Positions 1 to 7,645 of a stretch of 10,811 nt of DNA are shown piece by piece. This stretch comes from UBA1359 sp035411265. Lineage in GTDB: Bacteria > Patescibacteriota > Patescibacteriia > Patescibacteriales > Patescibacteriaceae. The stretch is taken from contig DAONSQ010000019.1 in the NCBI GenBank assembly GCA_035411265.1, positions 1 to 10,811 of the forward strand, in the 5' to 3' direction. The notes below the pieces were generated by a model, which had not been told where the DNA came from, did not search any database, and saw nothing but the letters and a program-made list of their open reading frames with translations. The position numbers were made by a program, and so were the translations under genes. Position 1 is the first letter of the stretch, and every line of letters begins with the position of its first letter.

Positions 1-33
1 GACTGATTTTTTTATTCTCAATTAATCTTAAAC

Positions 34-987
34 TTAATTACAGCTACCCGCAGCACTGCCATTGTTTTGTGAAGCAAAACCAGCTGCCGGGCTAGTACTG
101 GAAAGTTCAGCTGAACATTCTGCCGGAGCATTATTAAAAGCTGAACAGATTGACTTTAACAAACTAGCACTGTCTCGATCAGAACTAATTTCCTGACCAT
201 TAACCACCAAGAAAGGTGATCCTTGAACGCCATATTTTTCATTTTCAGCCTTATCAACATTGAATGGTGGAAATTGGCCACCCCAAGCTTCTTTATTATT
301 ATAAGCTTCGGTAATTTTATGTTGTTTATCGGTTTGGCTAACACAAGTCTTTAAAGCATTTTCGTCAATACCAGCTTCTTTATAACAAGCGGCAGCTTGG
401 CCATCTTTGATAAAACAATTCAAATATTTAGTCAACTTATCTGACTGTTCTTTTTGAATACAGTATTGGGTTAAATTTTCATCAATTTCTGGTTTTTCAT
501 GCATAGCATAATCACAGAAGCGTAATTTAAAATCAATCTTACCAGCTAATTTTTCCACAACTGGCAAAATTCCACGCTCCATCTGCAAACCATAAGGACA
601 ATAGCTCATAACAAATAATTCAACCACTGGCTTATCGCTCTTTTTGCTAACAGTGGCAGTTTCGCCACCAGCGGCCTGATTAGTCTCACCACCAATTTGT
701 TTATTGATTTCATCAATATCCATGGCTTGAGGGAAAAACAGCTTACCATCACGGCTCAAATAAGAATCAATCGGTTCACCACTGCCAACATCAATTTTCA
801 TCTTATAAAAACCATTGACTTCTTCGATTTCTTTGACTGCAGCCTTAGTGTCTGGTCGCATCAAAGCAGCATTAATAAATTTTTCAGCATGTTCTTTAGC
901 CTGCTCTGGCTTTAGATTTTTAGGCTTGCTGGAACAACCAGTCAACATAATGACGGCCGCCAAGCTCAATAGCAAGAATTTCTTCAT
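34..987 (-). CDS. Thioredoxin-fold (DsbA/GILT-like) lipoprotein with monothiol CPYG motif
   Basis: Predicted surface or envelope lipoprotein of 317 residues. Residues 1-17 form a Lys-Lys plus hydrophobic signal peptide ending in a lipobox (Leu-Thr-Gly-Cys), so Cys18 should be lipidated. Residues 20-118 are a hydrophilic stalk-like region. A thioredoxin fold starts near residue 120 (VVELFVMSYCPYG): Cys130 opens the active-site helix, but the second cysteine of a CxxC is replaced by Gly133. A Gly-Ser-Pro (256-258) supplies the cis-proline loop. Between them lie Cys158, 176, 191, 201 and 215, and the segment around His163 to Cys176 loosely recalls the GILT thiol-reductase signature. Cys281, 291 and 316 lie in or near the Ser/Ala/Gly-rich tail. 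It likely handles disulfides of exported proteins; oxidant, reductant or isomerase cannot be decided. It lies 24 bases after gyrA with no terminator between them, so it is probably co-transcribed. No ribosome binding site is visible, and no terminator is seen in the last 33 bases of the window. Confidence 0.85.
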   Translation of the reverse strand: MKKFLLLSLAAVIMLTGCSSKPKNLKPEQAKEHAEKFINAALMRPDTKAAVKEIEEVNGFYKMKIDVGSGEPIDSYLSRDGKLFFPQAMDIDEINKQIGGETNQAAGGETATVSKKSDKPVVELFVMSYCPYGLQMERGILPVVEKLAGKIDFKLRFCDYAMHEKPEIDENLTQYCIQKEQSDKLTKYLNCFIKDGQAAACYKEAGIDENALKTCVSQTDKQHKITEAYNNKEAWGGQFPPFNVDKAENEKYGVQGSPFLVVNGQEISSDRDSASLLKSICSAFNNAPAECSAELSSTSPAAGFASQNNGSAAGSCN

Positions 988-1011
988 AAATTATAAATTA
1001 AATAAATGATA

Positions 1012-3582
1012 TTATAACCAAGTAACACCAACCACTTTGTCACCATCTTCCTTGAAACGCATCAAACGAACACCCTGAGTATCACGACCAGATTCATTGA
1101 CTGAATTAAATGGCAAACGGATAACCTGACCAGAAGATGACATAATAATCAAATCCTTATCAGCCATAGTCTGTTTATTAACCAAGAAAGCGTTAACTAA
1201 TTCACCAGTCTTGTCAGTAATCTTAGCTGTCTTAATACCAGAGCCGCCACGATTTTGGATCTTGTAATGCGATAAATCAGTCCGTTTACCATAACCTTCA
1301 GCCATAACCGATAATACTTGATAGTCTTTTAATTTTTCACCATCGGTTTTAATTATACCCATACCAATCAGGCTATCCTTAGACTTTAAACGCATACCAA
1401 TAACACCACTAGCACCACGACCCATATCGCGAACATCATCTTCATGGAAACGAATAGCTTGGCCATGAGCTGTAATTAATTGGATCTGGTCATTACCAGT
1501 CGTTGGCTTAACCCAAATCAATTGATCATTTTCCTTCAGCTTGATAGCAATCAAACCACTACGACGAACATTGGAAAAAGCATTGATACTAACCTTTTTT
1601 ACCAAGCCGCGACGAGTAGCAAAGAATAAATATTCCTTATTAGCCATCTTGTCTAAAGGCAAGATAGCCGTGATCTGTTCACCACTAGCTAATTGTAAAA
1701 AATTAACAATCGACTGTCCCTTGGAGGTTCGAGAAGCTGCTGGCAATTCATAAGCTTTGAGTTCAAAAACTCGACCCTGGCTAGTAAAGAATAATAAATC
1801 GCCATGAGTCATGGTAGCAAATAAGAATTGGACCGAATCCTCTTCTTTGGTAGTCAAACCAATTACCCCTTTACCACCACGACCCTGAACTTTGAAAGTA
1901 TCGCTAGGTAAACGCTTGATATAGCCATCACGAGTCATTACTACTACCGCTTCTTCATTAGGAATAAGGTCTTCAACTTTAAAATTCTTAATACTCTGAT
2001 CAACTACAGTAGTTCGACGGTCATCGCCAAACTTATCAGAAATATCCTGGCATTCTTGTTTGATAATACCTAAAATTAAAGCGCTAGAAGCTAAAATCTT
2101 TTCCAATTCTTCAATAATTCTGCGCTTGTCATTAAGTTCGGTTTCAATCTTTAAGGTTTCAAGATTAGCCAAAGTTTGCAAACGCATTTCCAAAATAGCC
2201 ACTGCTTGCCGTTCGGTCAACTTGAATTTTTTAATCAAATTAAGCCGAGCCTGCTCTTTATCTTTAGAAGCCTTAATAGTGGCAATAACTTCATCAATAT
2301 GAGCTAAGGCAATCATCAAGCCTTCCAAAATGTGAGCTCTTTCCTTATTTTTAGCTAGATCATAAGCAGTACGACGACGAACAACTTCTTGGCGGTGCTT
2401 GATAAATTCTTCCAAGATTGTTTTCAAATTCAAAACTCTTGGCTGAATACCATCAATCAAAGCCAGCATATTAACGTGAAAAGTTTCCTGCAGCTGAGTT
2501 TTCTTATATAAGACATTCAAAATCTTTTTGGGATAGCTATCTTTTTTCAAATCCAAGACAACACGGATACCATCCTTATCTGATTCATCGCGCAAATCAC
2601 GAATGCCTTCAATTTTTTTATCTTTAACTAAATCAGCAATCTTTTCTACCAAAGTAGCTTTATTGACTTGATAAGGGATTTCACTGATTACAATCTGGAA
2701 AGTATCCCGTTCGCTCTCAACGATTTCAGCTCGACCGCGCATCACGATACCGCCTTTGCCGGTTGTATAAGCTCGTAAAATATCTTCATGATTATAGATC
2801 AAGCCACCAGTTGGAAAATCAGGTCCTTTAATATGTTGCATCAAATCTTCAATTGTCGCTTCTGGATTATCAATTAAATGCAAAATAGCCCCATTAACTT
2901 CTCTTAAATTATGCGGCGGAATATTAGTGGCCATACCGACCGCAATACCCATACAGCCATTAAGTAATAGGTTGGGGATTTTAGCTGGCAAAACTTGCGG
3001 TTCATGTTGAGAACCGTCAAAGTTTGGCACCATATTGACCGTATCTTTTTCCAAATCAAACAACATTTCCTCAGTAATTGAGGCCAGCTTAGCTTCGGTA
3101 TAACGCATAGCTGCCGGACGATCACCATCAATTGAACCGAAGTTACCTTGACCACGAACCAGCATATAGCGCATGGCAAAATCTTGAGCCATACGAGCCA
3201 TAGAATCATAAACAGCCGTATCACCGTGTGGATGATATTTACCTAAAACTTCACCAACCACTGTTGCTGATTTACGAAATTTACCGCTCGGTCTCAAACC
3301 AATACTCCACATTGCATAAAGAATACGACGATGAACCGGCTTCATACCATCGCGAACATCAGGCAAAGCACGAGAAACGATAACACTCATCGCATAATCA
3401 AGATAGGCCTGGCGCATCTCTTCCACAATCGGCTGATTAAGGATTAGGCCATGGGCTGTCATTTCTGAAGCTTGGCCATTAGTCAAGCGCTCATCTTGTT
3501 CCGACTGCTCTGGCTGATCGATTTGATCGGCTTGTTCACCAGACTCTTCGCTGATGACTTCTTGTTCTTTTTTATCTTCCAT
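1012..3582 (-). CDS. gyrA: DNA gyrase subunit A
   Basis: Catalytic DNA-cleaving subunit of the A2B2 type II topoisomerase that introduces negative supercoils. It has 856 residues, close to the usual 800-875. Residues 1-45 are an acidic, Gln/Glu-rich extension; the family core starts near residue 48 (LNQPIVEEM). The winged-helix cleavage domain carries the quinolone region HPHGDTAVYDS (117-127) and the catalytic Tyr161 in the motif MRYTEAKLA. Thr122 and Asp126 match E. coli Ser83 and Asp87. The coiled-coil gate region includes EMRLQTLANLE near 465-475. The GyrA box QGRGGKG (566-572) opens the C-terminal beta-pinwheel and separates it from ParC. There is no acidic C-terminal tail. The ATG lies 5 bases after the stop of the upstream gene, which suggests translational coupling; no clear Shine-Dalgarno is present. 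No gyrB is in the window. Confidence 0.97.
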   Translation of the reverse strand: MEDKKEQEVISEESGEQADQIDQPEQSEQDERLTNGQASEMTAHGLILNQPIVEEMRQAYLDYAMSVIVSRALPDVRDGMKPVHRRILYAMWSIGLRPSGKFRKSATVVGEVLGKYHPHGDTAVYDSMARMAQDFAMRYMLVRGQGNFGSIDGDRPAAMRYTEAKLASITEEMLFDLEKDTVNMVPNFDGSQHEPQVLPAKIPNLLLNGCMGIAVGMATNIPPHNLREVNGAILHLIDNPEATIEDLMQHIKGPDFPTGGLIYNHEDILRAYTTGKGGIVMRGRAEIVESERDTFQIVISEIPYQVNKATLVEKIADLVKDKKIEGIRDLRDESDKDGIRVVLDLKKDSYPKKILNVLYKKTQLQETFHVNMLALIDGIQPRVLNLKTILEEFIKHRQEVVRRRTAYDLAKNKERAHILEGLMIALAHIDEVIATIKASKDKEQARLNLIKKFKLTERQAVAILEMRLQTLANLETLKIETELNDKRRIIEELEKILASSALILGIIKQECQDISDKFGDDRRTTVVDQSIKNFKVEDLIPNEEAVVVMTRDGYIKRLPSDTFKVQGRGGKGVIGLTTKEEDSVQFLFATMTHGDLLFFTSQGRVFELKAYELPAASRTSKGQSIVNFLQLASGEQITAILPLDKMANKEYLFFATRRGLVKKVSINAFSNVRRSGLIAIKLKENDQLIWVKPTTGNDQIQLITAHGQAIRFHEDDVRDMGRGASGVIGMRLKSKDSLIGMGIIKTDGEKLKDYQVLSVMAEGYGKRTDLSHYKIQNRGGSGIKTAKITDKTGELVNAFLVNKQTMADKDLIIMSSSGQVIRLPFNSVNESGRDTQGVRLMRFKEDGDKVVGVTWL

Positions 3583-3587
3583 AAGCT

Positions 3588-3935
3588 TTATTTATCAGAT
3601 GACTGATTAGATATTTCTTCTAATTGTTGTCGTAATTGATCTAATTTTAAACGATTTTCTTGTTTTAATTGTTCCATTTCCGGACTAGTCGTTGCTTCAA
3701 CAGTGGTAGTGTTAATCTTTTTTAACAGCTTACTACCTTTTTCTAAATCTTTTAAACTCTCACTAACATCTTGCTTAATTTTCTGGATATCTAACAACGG
3801 CTGTTCATTATTCTTTTTTTCCATGGTCATTGAACTTTTTAAACTATACAACCAAAAGATCAAAAGCAGCAGCATAATGCTGCCAATGCCGATGCGAGCC
3901 ACTAGGAGACGCTTTTTTAGCGGCCATCTTTTCAT
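3588..3935 (-). CDS. Small membrane-anchored coiled-coil protein, function unknown
   Basis: Unrecognised protein of 115 residues. The N-terminus is basic (MKRWPLKKR), followed by one strongly hydrophobic segment at about 11-31, which predicts a single membrane span with the short N-terminus inside and the rest outside. The remainder is charged and rich in Lys, Glu, Gln and Leu, with two likely helical or coiled-coil stretches at about 47-75 and 86-110 separated by a Thr/Ser-rich linker (76-84). There are no cysteines and no catalytic motif. It starts 2 bases after the stop of the hydrolase gene and ends 5 bases before gyrA, so it is embedded in that operon. The topology recalls small FtsL/DivIC-like or other single-span coiled-coil proteins, but this is only a shape resemblance. 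Confidence 0.8.
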   Translation of the reverse strand: MKRWPLKKRLLVARIGIGSIMLLLLIFWLYSLKSSMTMEKKNNEQPLLDIQKIKQDVSESLKDLEKGSKLLKKINTTTVEATTSPEMEQLKQENRLKLDQLRQQLEEISNQSSDK

Positions 3936-3937
3936 AA

Positions 3938-4591
3938 TTAACTGATTGACAAAATAGTTAGCTGAGTATTTTCACTATCCAAGTCGCGGCGAGTAATCTT
4001 TAAGCGACTATCTTCAACCGGCGGTAAACCAATAGCTTTAACAAAATCAGCAACCGGATTAAGCTCAAAATTGAGGCCTGGTAAACTATAATGCATTGGG
4101 ATAACCATCTTGGGATCAATTTGATTAATAACTTCTACGGCTTTTTTAGCATCTAAAGTAAAGTGTCCGCCAACTGGCACGAGTAAAATATCAGTACCTG
4201 CTAAACGTTCTAATTGTTTTTCTTCCAATAAAGCGCCCAAATCTCCCAAATGAGTAACCACTAAGCCACCCATTTCAATCCGATAAGCAATATTCCCACC
4301 TTTTTCATTGCCGTGCTTGTCATCATGATAGCTATCGACACCATCAATAGCAACACCATTGATTTCATATTCACCAGCCATATCGATTAAAAAAGGCTTC
4401 CCTTCAATGGCTTGAGAAAAATTATGATCTTCGTGCTGATGAGTGATGGCCACGATATCAGCTGTTAGATTGCTTGGCAATTTTAAGCCGGTATACTCAG
4501 GTTTAAATGGATCAATAATTACAGTAACGTCTTTGCCGTCAATTTTTTCTTGCAACCGAAAACATGAATGACCTAACCAACTGATAATCAT
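3938..4591 (-). CDS. Metallo-beta-lactamase-fold metal-dependent hydrolase (UPF0173/YtkL-like)
   Basis: Single-domain metallo-beta-lactamase-fold protein of 217 residues, probably cytoplasmic as there is no signal peptide. The metal site is complete: an N-terminal GHSC (His8), the HxHxDH motif written as THQHEDHN (His51, His53, Asp55, His56), His114 and Asp117 in HLGDLG, His143 in GGHF, and His167 in the C-terminal PMHY. This compact pattern matches the lactamase_B_3 / UPF0173 group of putative Zn-dependent hydrolases, related to UlaG-type lactonases. The true substrate is unknown for most members and cannot be inferred here. It is the first gene of the operon leading to gyrA, 48 bases downstream of the predicted -10 box. 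The leader has no Shine-Dalgarno; the sequence before the ATG is only A/T. Confidence 0.92.
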   Translation of the reverse strand: MIISWLGHSCFRLQEKIDGKDVTVIIDPFKPEYTGLKLPSNLTADIVAITHQHEDHNFSQAIEGKPFLIDMAGEYEINGVAIDGVDSYHDDKHGNEKGGNIAYRIEMGGLVVTHLGDLGALLEEKQLERLAGTDILLVPVGGHFTLDAKKAVEVINQIDPKMVIPMHYSLPGLNFELNPVADFVKAIGLPPVEDSRLKITRRDLDSENTQLTILSIS

Positions 4592-4617
4592 AAAATTTTA
4601 CTAAATACATAACTAAA

Positions 4618-4630
4618 CCCGTGTTACGGG
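4618..4630 (-). promoter_or_regulatory. Small hairpin in the 5' leader of the hydrolase-gyrA operon
   Basis: Perfect inverted repeat CCCGT-GTT-ACGGG in otherwise AT-rich sequence, starting about 9 bases downstream of the predicted -10 box. In the transcript it would form a 5-bp GC-rich stem with a 3-base loop at or very near the 5' end. It could protect the mRNA end or act as an operator; it has no U-run after it and so does not look like a terminator. The assignment is an inference from sequence alone. Confidence 0.4.
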
Positions 4631-4638
4631 CTAGCTTA

Positions 4639-4667
4639 AATGTAGCAAAAAATAGCTGGTCTGTCAA
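4639..4667 (-). promoter_or_regulatory. Sigma70-type promoter of the hydrolase-gyrA operon
   Basis: Read on the minus strand, a perfect -35 TTGACA (4662-4667) is followed by exactly 17 bases and a -10 TACATT (4639-4644; 4 of 6 matches to TATAAT). The predicted transcript start is near 4632, about 40 bases before the hydrolase ATG. It sits just after the end of the upstream helicase gene, which marks a boundary between two transcription units. Confidence 0.7.
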
Positions 4668-4700
4668 AGCAAAAAACCGATTTTTACAAAATAAAATCAA

Positions 4701-7635
4701 CTAGTTTTGTCGAAATTGACAAATATTGCGAAAGTCGCAATAAGCACACAATTGGTTTGGCTGAGCCGGAAACAAGCCCTGCCTAATAGCCGCAACCTCA
4801 TTAGCTACTTCTTGTTTGATTTTTTCTAGTTCAGCTGGTTTGGCTGTAAAACTAAGCACTGAACCATTATTCAAATAATAAAAAGATAACTTACCAACTT
4901 TCCAACCAAAAACATCTTCCACGGCTAACTGATAAAGCATCAGCTGGCGTTTAGTTTGATAATCTAATTTCTCTTTAGGGTTACCAGTCTTGTAATCAAC
5001 TATCTCAACTGTTCCATCAGCCAACTGATCAATGCGGTCAATTGTTCCACCTAAAGAAAACAAACTATTTTTCCAAACGAATTTCTTTTCTAAGGCCATA
5101 ATTTTAGGCCAGCCTTCGGTTTCTATCCTGTGCCAAGCTAATTTCAGGCTTTGCAAGCCTTGCAAGCGATATTTTTCCCTTTCTTCAGCTGAAGCATAAC
5201 CATCATCACTCCAATTCTTTTTATAAACCTTTAATAATTCCTCCCAAGTTAATTTTTTAGCCATTGTGTCCTGACCAAAAAGATCAGTTGGCTGCTCGGT
5301 AATCAAGCAGGGTAACAATAATTCATACAGACAGCGATGCATTAGCCGGCCATAACTCATGCTAGCTTTTTCTGGAACTGGTACATGTAAAATAAAAGAA
5401 AACTTATACTGCAAAGGACAGTGACCATAAGCTTCAAATTGGCTAAAAGAAAATTTATCAACCGCCAAATTAGGAGCTGGAATCAACTCCTCAGCACTAA
5501 CCGGAGCAGCCAAAGCCTCCACCTCGCGAACCAACTCAAAAACCCTAGCTGAATCAAGACGATATTCAGTTGATTCATCAATCAAGCCAAGCTCACTTAA
5601 AAAGACTGACGGTTTTTTAGCTGTTGCTCCGCCATAATCTTTAGCATAAGTTAAAATCAATTTTTCTTTAGCGCGAGTAACTGCTACATAAAACAGACGG
5701 CGCTCTTCCGCTAAATGAACATCTCCCGACCCGGCCGTTTCAGCTATCAGCCCTTCCGGAATTGGCAAGCTATCGCCGCGCCTGATAGTTGGAAATCTTT
5801 GGCTAACTAAATCAGGCAAGATGACTTGCTTGAATTCCAAACCTTTAGCTGAATGAACAGTCATAATCTTGACCACATCATCATCTTCCATTGGTAAACT
5901 AAGGCTGCCAGTTTCACCAGCTTCCATTTCCAGATCAAGTAATTCAACAAAATCTTTTAGCCGCAAATCCGTGCCACTATTTTCAAAGTCCTTAATCTTT
6001 TTATAAAGCTGGTTCAAATAATGAAAAATCACCCAATCTTTATCTTGATCAAGACCAGCCAAAAGCCCCGAGCGATAAACAAAATCAACAAACAATCGGC
6101 TCGCCTTCTGTGTCGTAGCAGCTTTTGATTGCTCACCAATCAACTTAAGCAGTCTCATAATCGCTTCTCGTCCCTCCGTGCTCAGCTTAGTTACTGCTAA
6201 ATGATTTTCTAAAGTTTCAAAAAGTGACCAAGCTTTGCGGCGAGCTAGCGCATTAAGCTCGATCAAATCAGCCGCTGAGACAGCAAAAGCTCGTGAACTT
6301 AAAACTCGATAAAGAGCGGCTGATTCATGATAATTATCTAAAAGCTTAAAATAAGCTAAACAGTCCAAAATAATCGGCTTGTAATAAAGGCCGCGCATTG
6401 ACATAAACTGGCAAGGAATATTTTGCCGACCCAGTTCATTGATAAATTTATCAGCTTCTCGATTGGAACGGATTAAAATAGCAAAATCAGACCACCGGCT
6501 TTCAGGATTATTTTCCTTAGCTTGTTTAATATAATCAACAATCGCCACAATCTCTTCCGACTCTCTAGCAAAAGGCCAAACATCAACTTGACTAATCTGG
6601 CCATTCATCGCTGCTAACTGCTTATTTAATTGAAGCTTAGCTTCCAATCGATCCGGATTATTATTTTGAATCGATTTATAAGCACAATCCAAAATTGCTT
6701 GGCCTGAACGATAGTTTTCAGTTAAAACAACCTCTCGAGCATCAGGATAATCATCTTTAAATTGCAAAATATTGGCTAGTGAAGCACCGCGAAACTTATA
6801 GATACTNNNNNNNNNNTTGATCATCGTCACCGACAACCGTCAAATTGTTATCCGGCGCTGAGAGCAGCTTGATCAATTCATATTGAGCCCAATTGGTATC
6901 CTGAAACTCATCAACCAACACAAAACGAAATTGCTGACGATACTGCGCTAAAATATTGGGACGTTGGCGAAAAAGTTTCAAAGTATAACGAATCAAATCA
7001 CCAAAATCTAAATAAGAATTATCTAATAATAGCTGATTATAGACTTGATAAGCTTGAGCCAATTCTTTGAGCCTTTCAATCTCCATGACTTGAGCTTCAT
7101 CACTTGAAACCACTTCTAGTCCCTCAACATATTCCAAATAATCAGCTGGCTCGATATTTTCATCTTTGAGATGGCTAAAATGTTTAATTAAGTCCCGTAA
7201 AAACTTAGTTTCATTACCAAGCGGCCGATAATATTTAAGCTGCAAGAGGTCAAGATTTTTCCTAAGCAGAATCCACTGACCAGTGTCGTTAAGTAGTTTA
7301 AAATCAGTTGGTAGTCCAATATCTAGACCGTGTTGTCTAAGAAGCCGCTCACCTAAGCTATGAAAAGTCTGAATCCATAAATCAGTATAGCCATAAGGCA
7401 ACAAACGATCAGCCCGCTCTTCCATTTCACTGGCTGCTTTATCAGTAAAGGTTGTCAAAAGAATCTGTTCCGGCTTGGCTTGGCCAGACATAATTAAATG
7501 AAGTAAACGATTAACTAAAACCGTTGTTTTACCAGTACCCGCCCCAGCAATAATTAAAAGCGGTCCGGTACCGTGTTCGACCGCTTGTCTTTGGGCTGAA
7601 TTAAGTTCAGCTAAATAATCAGCGGACTTAACCAT
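4701..7635 (-). CDS. UvrD/PcrA-family helicase fused to a RecB/AddB-like Fe-S nuclease domain
   Basis: Superfamily 1A ATP-dependent 3'-5' DNA helicase with a C-terminal nuclease, likely acting in DNA break processing or repair. Deleting the ten N bases at 6807-6816 gives one frame of 974 residues; the rest of this entry uses that numbering. Helicase motifs: Q-motif LNSAQRQAV (11-19), Walker A GAGTGKT (31-37), Walker B VDEFQD (241-246), motif III GDDDQ-SIYKFRGA spanning the gap at 273/274, ENYRS (303-307), TVHSAKGLE (589-597) and VAVTRAKEK (647-655). From about 720 a PD-(D/E)XK domain follows: His763, Asp863 in GGTID, Asp877 and Lys879 in VDYKTG, and QLMLY (894-898). Cys736, 960, 963 and 969 (the last three as CxxCx5C) fit a 4Fe-4S clasp as in AddB. 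Plain UvrD proteins are about 720 residues. The start ATG lies 10 bases after the peptidase stop, without a visible ribosome binding site; the stop is TAG. Confidence 0.93.
6807..6816. other. Assembly gap of ten N, probably zero true length
   Basis: Ten undefined bases interrupt the helicase gene inside motif III and make it look like two frame-shifted halves. On the minus strand the codons on either side read Asp-Asp-Gln and Ser-Ile-Tyr, which are directly adjacent in UvrD-family proteins (GDDDQSIY). Removing all ten N bases restores one frame from 7635 to 4701 (2925 bases, exactly 975 codons with the stop). The N run is therefore best read as a scaffolding placeholder between abutting contigs. 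Confidence 0.9.
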
Positions 7636-7645
7636 ATTTTTATAA

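Noticed and set aside
1..33. Search for a terminator after the lipoprotein gene.
   Set aside because: Only A/T-rich sequence without a stable stem is present in the transcribed direction; the T-run lies on the wrong strand.
697..1009. Two overlapping plus-strand open frames opposite the lipoprotein gene.
   Set aside because: They are antisense to a well-supported gene, lack promoter and ribosome binding site, and their sequences look like reverse-strand noise.
1011..1016. A perfect TATAAT on the minus strand at the gyrA stop codon, a possible internal promoter for the lipoprotein gene.
   Set aside because: No acceptable -35 box at 16-18 bases and no TGn extension; such hexamers arise easily in A/T-rich stop regions.
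2904..3224. A 106-residue open frame on the minus strand inside gyrA.
   Set aside because: It is an alternative-frame shadow of conserved gyrA coding sequence, with no ribosome binding site or recognisable protein features.
4668..4700. A/T-rich inverted repeat AAAAA-T-CGG-TTTTTT downstream of the helicase gene as a terminator.
   Set aside because: The stem would consist only of A-T pairs and has no GC core, so it is too weak to call.
6796..6836. Frameshift or split of the helicase gene, or two separate overlapping genes.
   Set aside because: The break coincides exactly with the N run inside conserved motif III, and removal of the N bases restores one continuous family-typical frame.
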